From Lentimicrobiaceae bacterium (GTDB lineage Bacteria; Bacteroidota; Bacteroidia; Bacteroidales; JAGONC01): DNA of 64,000 nt. The stretch lies in the NCBI GenBank assembly GCA_017993235.1, contig JAGONC010000002.1, positions 108,683 through 172,682 on the forward strand, in the 5' to 3' direction. Position numbers and translations under genes: made by a program. Below the pieces are notes generated by a model. It made no database searches, had not been told where the DNA came from, and saw nothing but the letters and a program-made list of their open reading frames with translations. Shown here in pieces: positions 62,274 through 64,000 of the stretch (the stretch's first letter is position 1; every line of letters starts with the position of its first letter).

Positions 62274-62826
62274 TTACTTCATTAAAATCTCCGAGGAAAA
62301 AAGGCCAGATGGAAATGGTTTCCCCCTCCCTGACAGGTATGATCGAGTTGGAATACCTGAGCATGCACTGTAAGTTTTCATTGATCCGGTAGTACATGCC
62401 AATGCCGATGCTCACGTCAATGGGTTCAAAAGGTTCATCTTCAGGAATATCGTTATCGTTCAGCTCTTCATGATAGGCCATCAGCCAGCCCAGAGATGGC
62501 CCGATTTCCAGCGTAATACGCTGAATATCATAATGATATAGGAGTTGTAGCTCCAGATAATGCATCCGCAGCCGGTAATCATCCGCCTCATTGATATCGA
62601 TCCGGTTACGGTTTCCTTTTTGAATGTAGTCCAATTCAATCTGAAAGGATGAATGTTCTGAAAAATACCGGTTCGTAAAGATACCTGCATAAAAACCCGG
62701 TGCGTTGGGCCAGGTTTCCCGTTCACTGGCCAGGTCAAAGCCTGCCAGCACGCCACCGTTAAACTCCTGGGCTGTCAGCAAGCCGGATACGTTCAGGATC
62801 GCGATGAATAAAAGCAACTTCTTCAT
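62230..62826 (-). CDS. Small outer-membrane beta-barrel protein (PorT/OmpW-like)
   Basis: 198 residues, start ATG 62826 (MKKLLLFIAILNVSGLLTAQ, signal peptide). The mature part begins EFNGGVLAGFDLASERETW and proceeds through eight or so alternating strands, ending in FSLYWTFLHFEK. This pattern is common in the porin-like/PorT barrel family of Bacteroidota, function unknown. The 3' end overlaps the neighbouring convergent gene. Confidence 0.75.
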   Translation of the reverse strand: MKKLLLFIAILNVSGLLTAQEFNGGVLAGFDLASERETWPNAPGFYAGIFTNRYFSEHSSFQIELDYIQKGNRNRIDINEADDYRLRMHYLELQLLYHYDIQRITLEIGPSLGWLMAYHEELNDNDIPEDEPFEPIDVSIGIGMYYRINENLQCMLRYSNSIIPVREGETISIWPFFLGDFNEVINFSLYWTFLHFEK

Positions 62827-62856
62827 GGGAATGATGATCATGGTAGAATTAGGGGA

Positions 62857-63633
62857 TTATGGATATACATCCGTCGGGATGCCCAGCTTTTCAACCCGGG
62901 ATGCGATCCGGTACAACTCTTCTGCCGGGACTTTCAATATGGTGCTCACAGGGGGATGCCGGTCGATCGAATAGATCATGACCGAACGCGGACGGATCAG
63001 CTGAAGATGTCCTAACCACGCATCCAGCTCCTTTTCCGTGGTATTGTCGATCGTGTCGCCCCCGTATTCACCCCGGACAAACAGGGATTGGATGATCAGG
63101 TTACCTTCGAAAAGCAACAGATCATGGATGATCTTTCCGAGCGAAATGGATCCTATCGGTCGGTTGATCAAGCGGAACATCTCCTCTGTCCCGCAATCAA
63201 GCTTGAGTACGTTGTTATCGGCTTTGGTGAGGGCTTTCCGGATACGGGGTTTATGAAGCTGCGTGGCATTGGAAAGGACCGTGATCTGCGCCTGGGGAAA
63301 ATATTGATTGCGTAGCAGGATGGTCGCATCCATGATTTCAGGAAAGTCAGGGTGCAACGTGGGCTCCCCGTTGCCTGCAAAGGTCAGGTTGTCGGGCCTG
63401 ACCGAACGCTGCTGCAACGACCGGCATTTCTCATCCAGTGCCGCAACGACCTCCTCTCTGGTGAATAATTTCTGCCGGTCCTCCTGTTGAAACTTCGTCC
63501 AGCCACATTCGCAGTAGACGCAATTAAAGGTGCAAAATTTGTAGGATTTTGGTAACAAATTGATTCCCAATGATATACCAAAGCGGCGACTTCTAACGGG
63601 TCCGAATACGATTTGATCGAAGAGGATAGACAT
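62857..63633 (-). CDS. Radical SAM protein
   Basis: 258 residues from ATG 63633 (MSILFDQIVFGPVRSRRFG); a longer frame upstream is encoded by the spacer repeat. The 4Fe-4S/SAM motif is CTFNCVYCECGW, followed by AGNGEPTLHPDFPEIM, a GEPTLH motif typical of this type of radical SAM enzymes. Which reaction it catalyses is not visible; related proteins are annotated as molybdenum-cofactor-like or general radical SAM proteins. It lies 30 bases before the barrel gene on the same strand. Confidence 0.85.
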   Translation of the reverse strand: MSILFDQIVFGPVRSRRFGISLGINLLPKSYKFCTFNCVYCECGWTKFQQEDRQKLFTREEVVAALDEKCRSLQQRSVRPDNLTFAGNGEPTLHPDFPEIMDATILLRNQYFPQAQITVLSNATQLHKPRIRKALTKADNNVLKLDCGTEEMFRLINRPIGSISLGKIIHDLLLFEGNLIIQSLFVRGEYGGDTIDNTTEKELDAWLGHLQLIRPRSVMIYSIDRHPPVSTILKVPAEELYRIASRVEKLGIPTDVYP

Positions 63634-63636
63634 AAT

Positions 63637-63700
63637 GGGGGTTAAATTCCAAGCACCAAATTCCAGACAAATTCCAAATTCCAAATTTCACACAATTTTC
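63637..63700. repeat. AATTCCAAGCACC-type spacer repeat
   Basis: TTAAATTCCAAGCACCAAAT and CAAATTCCAAATTCCAAA: the reverse complement of the phrase at 56871 and 59622. Confidence 0.75.
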
Positions 63701-63721
63701 GATACGGGCAACATTTTATCC

Positions 63722-63807
63722 TACCATACTGACACCCCTGACGGGGTTAGGGTGTTACCGTATTTCATTCTACCATACTGTCACCCCTGACGGGGTTTGG
63801 GTATTAC
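63722..63807. repeat. Two copies of the CTACC...TGACACCCC hairpin element
   Basis: Two 37-base copies (63722-63758, 63771-63807; 34 of 37 identical, period 49) contain ACCCC-TGAC-GGGGT. The left part TACCATACTGACA is the same as in the reverse complement of the elements at 48477 and 45760, where the stem is ATCCC/GGGAT. Confidence 0.85.
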
Positions 63808-63870
63808 TTTGTGCCTTTTTGCCTCATCCAAAATTTCTCCCCGGAAAAAGCTACTGTCCGCAAAGTTTTA

Positions 63871-63878
63871 TACTTTTG
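63871..63878 (+). promoter_or_regulatory. Putative -7 box of the polyprenyl synthase gene
   Basis: TACTTTTG matches TAnnTTTG and lies 17 bases before the ATG at 63896. Confidence 0.4.
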
Positions 63879-63895
63879 GCGGCAAGTAACGGTAT

Positions 63896-64000
63896 ATGCC
63901 GGGGAATCTCAAAGAAATACAGGAACCCATTCAGCTGCACCTGGTTGAATTTGAAAAAAAATTCAGGGCTTCCATGAAAAGCCAGGTCGCGCTGCTGAAT
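63896..64000 (+). CDS. Polyprenyl diphosphate synthase, N-terminus only (cut by window edge)
   Basis: 35 codons from ATG 63896 to the end of the window: MPGNLKEIQEPIQLHLVEFE, then KKFRASMKSQVALLN. The pattern LKEIQxPI...FExxFRxSMKSxVxLLN is the usual start of Bacteroidota polyprenyl (octaprenyl/solanesyl) synthases, which build the side chain of menaquinone from MEP-pathway precursors. Too short for more than a family guess. Confidence 0.65.
   Translation, partial: MPGNLKEIQEPIQLHLVEFEKKFRASMKSQVALLN

Overview
The window is a stretch of chromosome from a member of the Bacteroidota, most likely class Bacteroidia. The sequence shows a full-length SprA (the type IX secretion translocon), two giant secreted C25 (gingipain-type) peptidases with C-terminal sorting domains, Omp28 and DUF6029 family surface proteins, and repeated promoter-like TAnnTTTG boxes close upstream of start codons. 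Most genes are housekeeping and collinear with known families. I see no prophage, insertion sequence, CRISPR array or rRNA operon. One tRNA gene (Arg, anticodon CCG) is present.

Layout. Positions 1-5054 (minus): a cut-off GNAT-like protein, a translationally coupled M20 peptidase/mtnA pair and an MsbA-like ABC exporter. 5130-14878 (plus): rbfA, an FtsX-type permease and two tandem C25 peptidases. 14885-19207 (minus): a TlpA / DUF6029 barrel / Omp28 lipoprotein operon and manA. 19331-21001 (plus): a LOG-family protein, a small P-loop kinase and dCMP deaminase. 20981-29645 (minus): TauE/SafE, dxs and a complete SUF iron-sulfur operon (sufB-C-D-S-E-T). 29828-32757 (plus): thiL and uvrC. 32806-42035 (minus): tonB, gcvH, sprA and ruvA. 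42229-48403 (plus): malic enzyme, an internally deleted malate dehydrogenase, recX, prfB with its programmed +1 frameshift, and fumarase. 48503-53460 (minus): a PHP-like membrane protein and a three-gene biotin-dependent carboxylase (accC-like, BCCP, mmdA/pccB-like). 53582-58236: a relic of a sigma-54 activator, tRNA-Arg, a four-helix-bundle protein, fbaA, and a USP-SPOR-USP group. 58515-64000: ruvB, queG, an unknown secreted protein, an outer-membrane barrel, a radical SAM protein and the start of a polyprenyl synthase.

How the genes fit together. Central carbon metabolism (fumarase, malic enzyme, aldolase, Man6P isomerase, propionyl/methylmalonyl-type carboxylase), Fe-S assembly feeding Fe-S enzymes such as QueG, and cell-surface biology (SprA exporting the C25 peptidases; TonB; barrels) are represented. 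No stretch longer than 300 bases lacks a gene.

The least ordinary content is in the spacers. At least seven families of short dispersed or tandem repeats fill them, and I saw none deep inside genes. Two families are small hairpins whose stems differ between copies but stay paired (compensatory changes), one is a GA/CT inverted-repeat cassette of 70-90 bp placed at gene ends, and others are 7-bp and 11-bp tandem arrays. One GA tract has become the C-terminal tail of ThiL. The other notable oddities are the malate dehydrogenase deletion between short repeats, a PHP-like protein with altered metal ligands, and start codons lying almost on top of promoter boxes.
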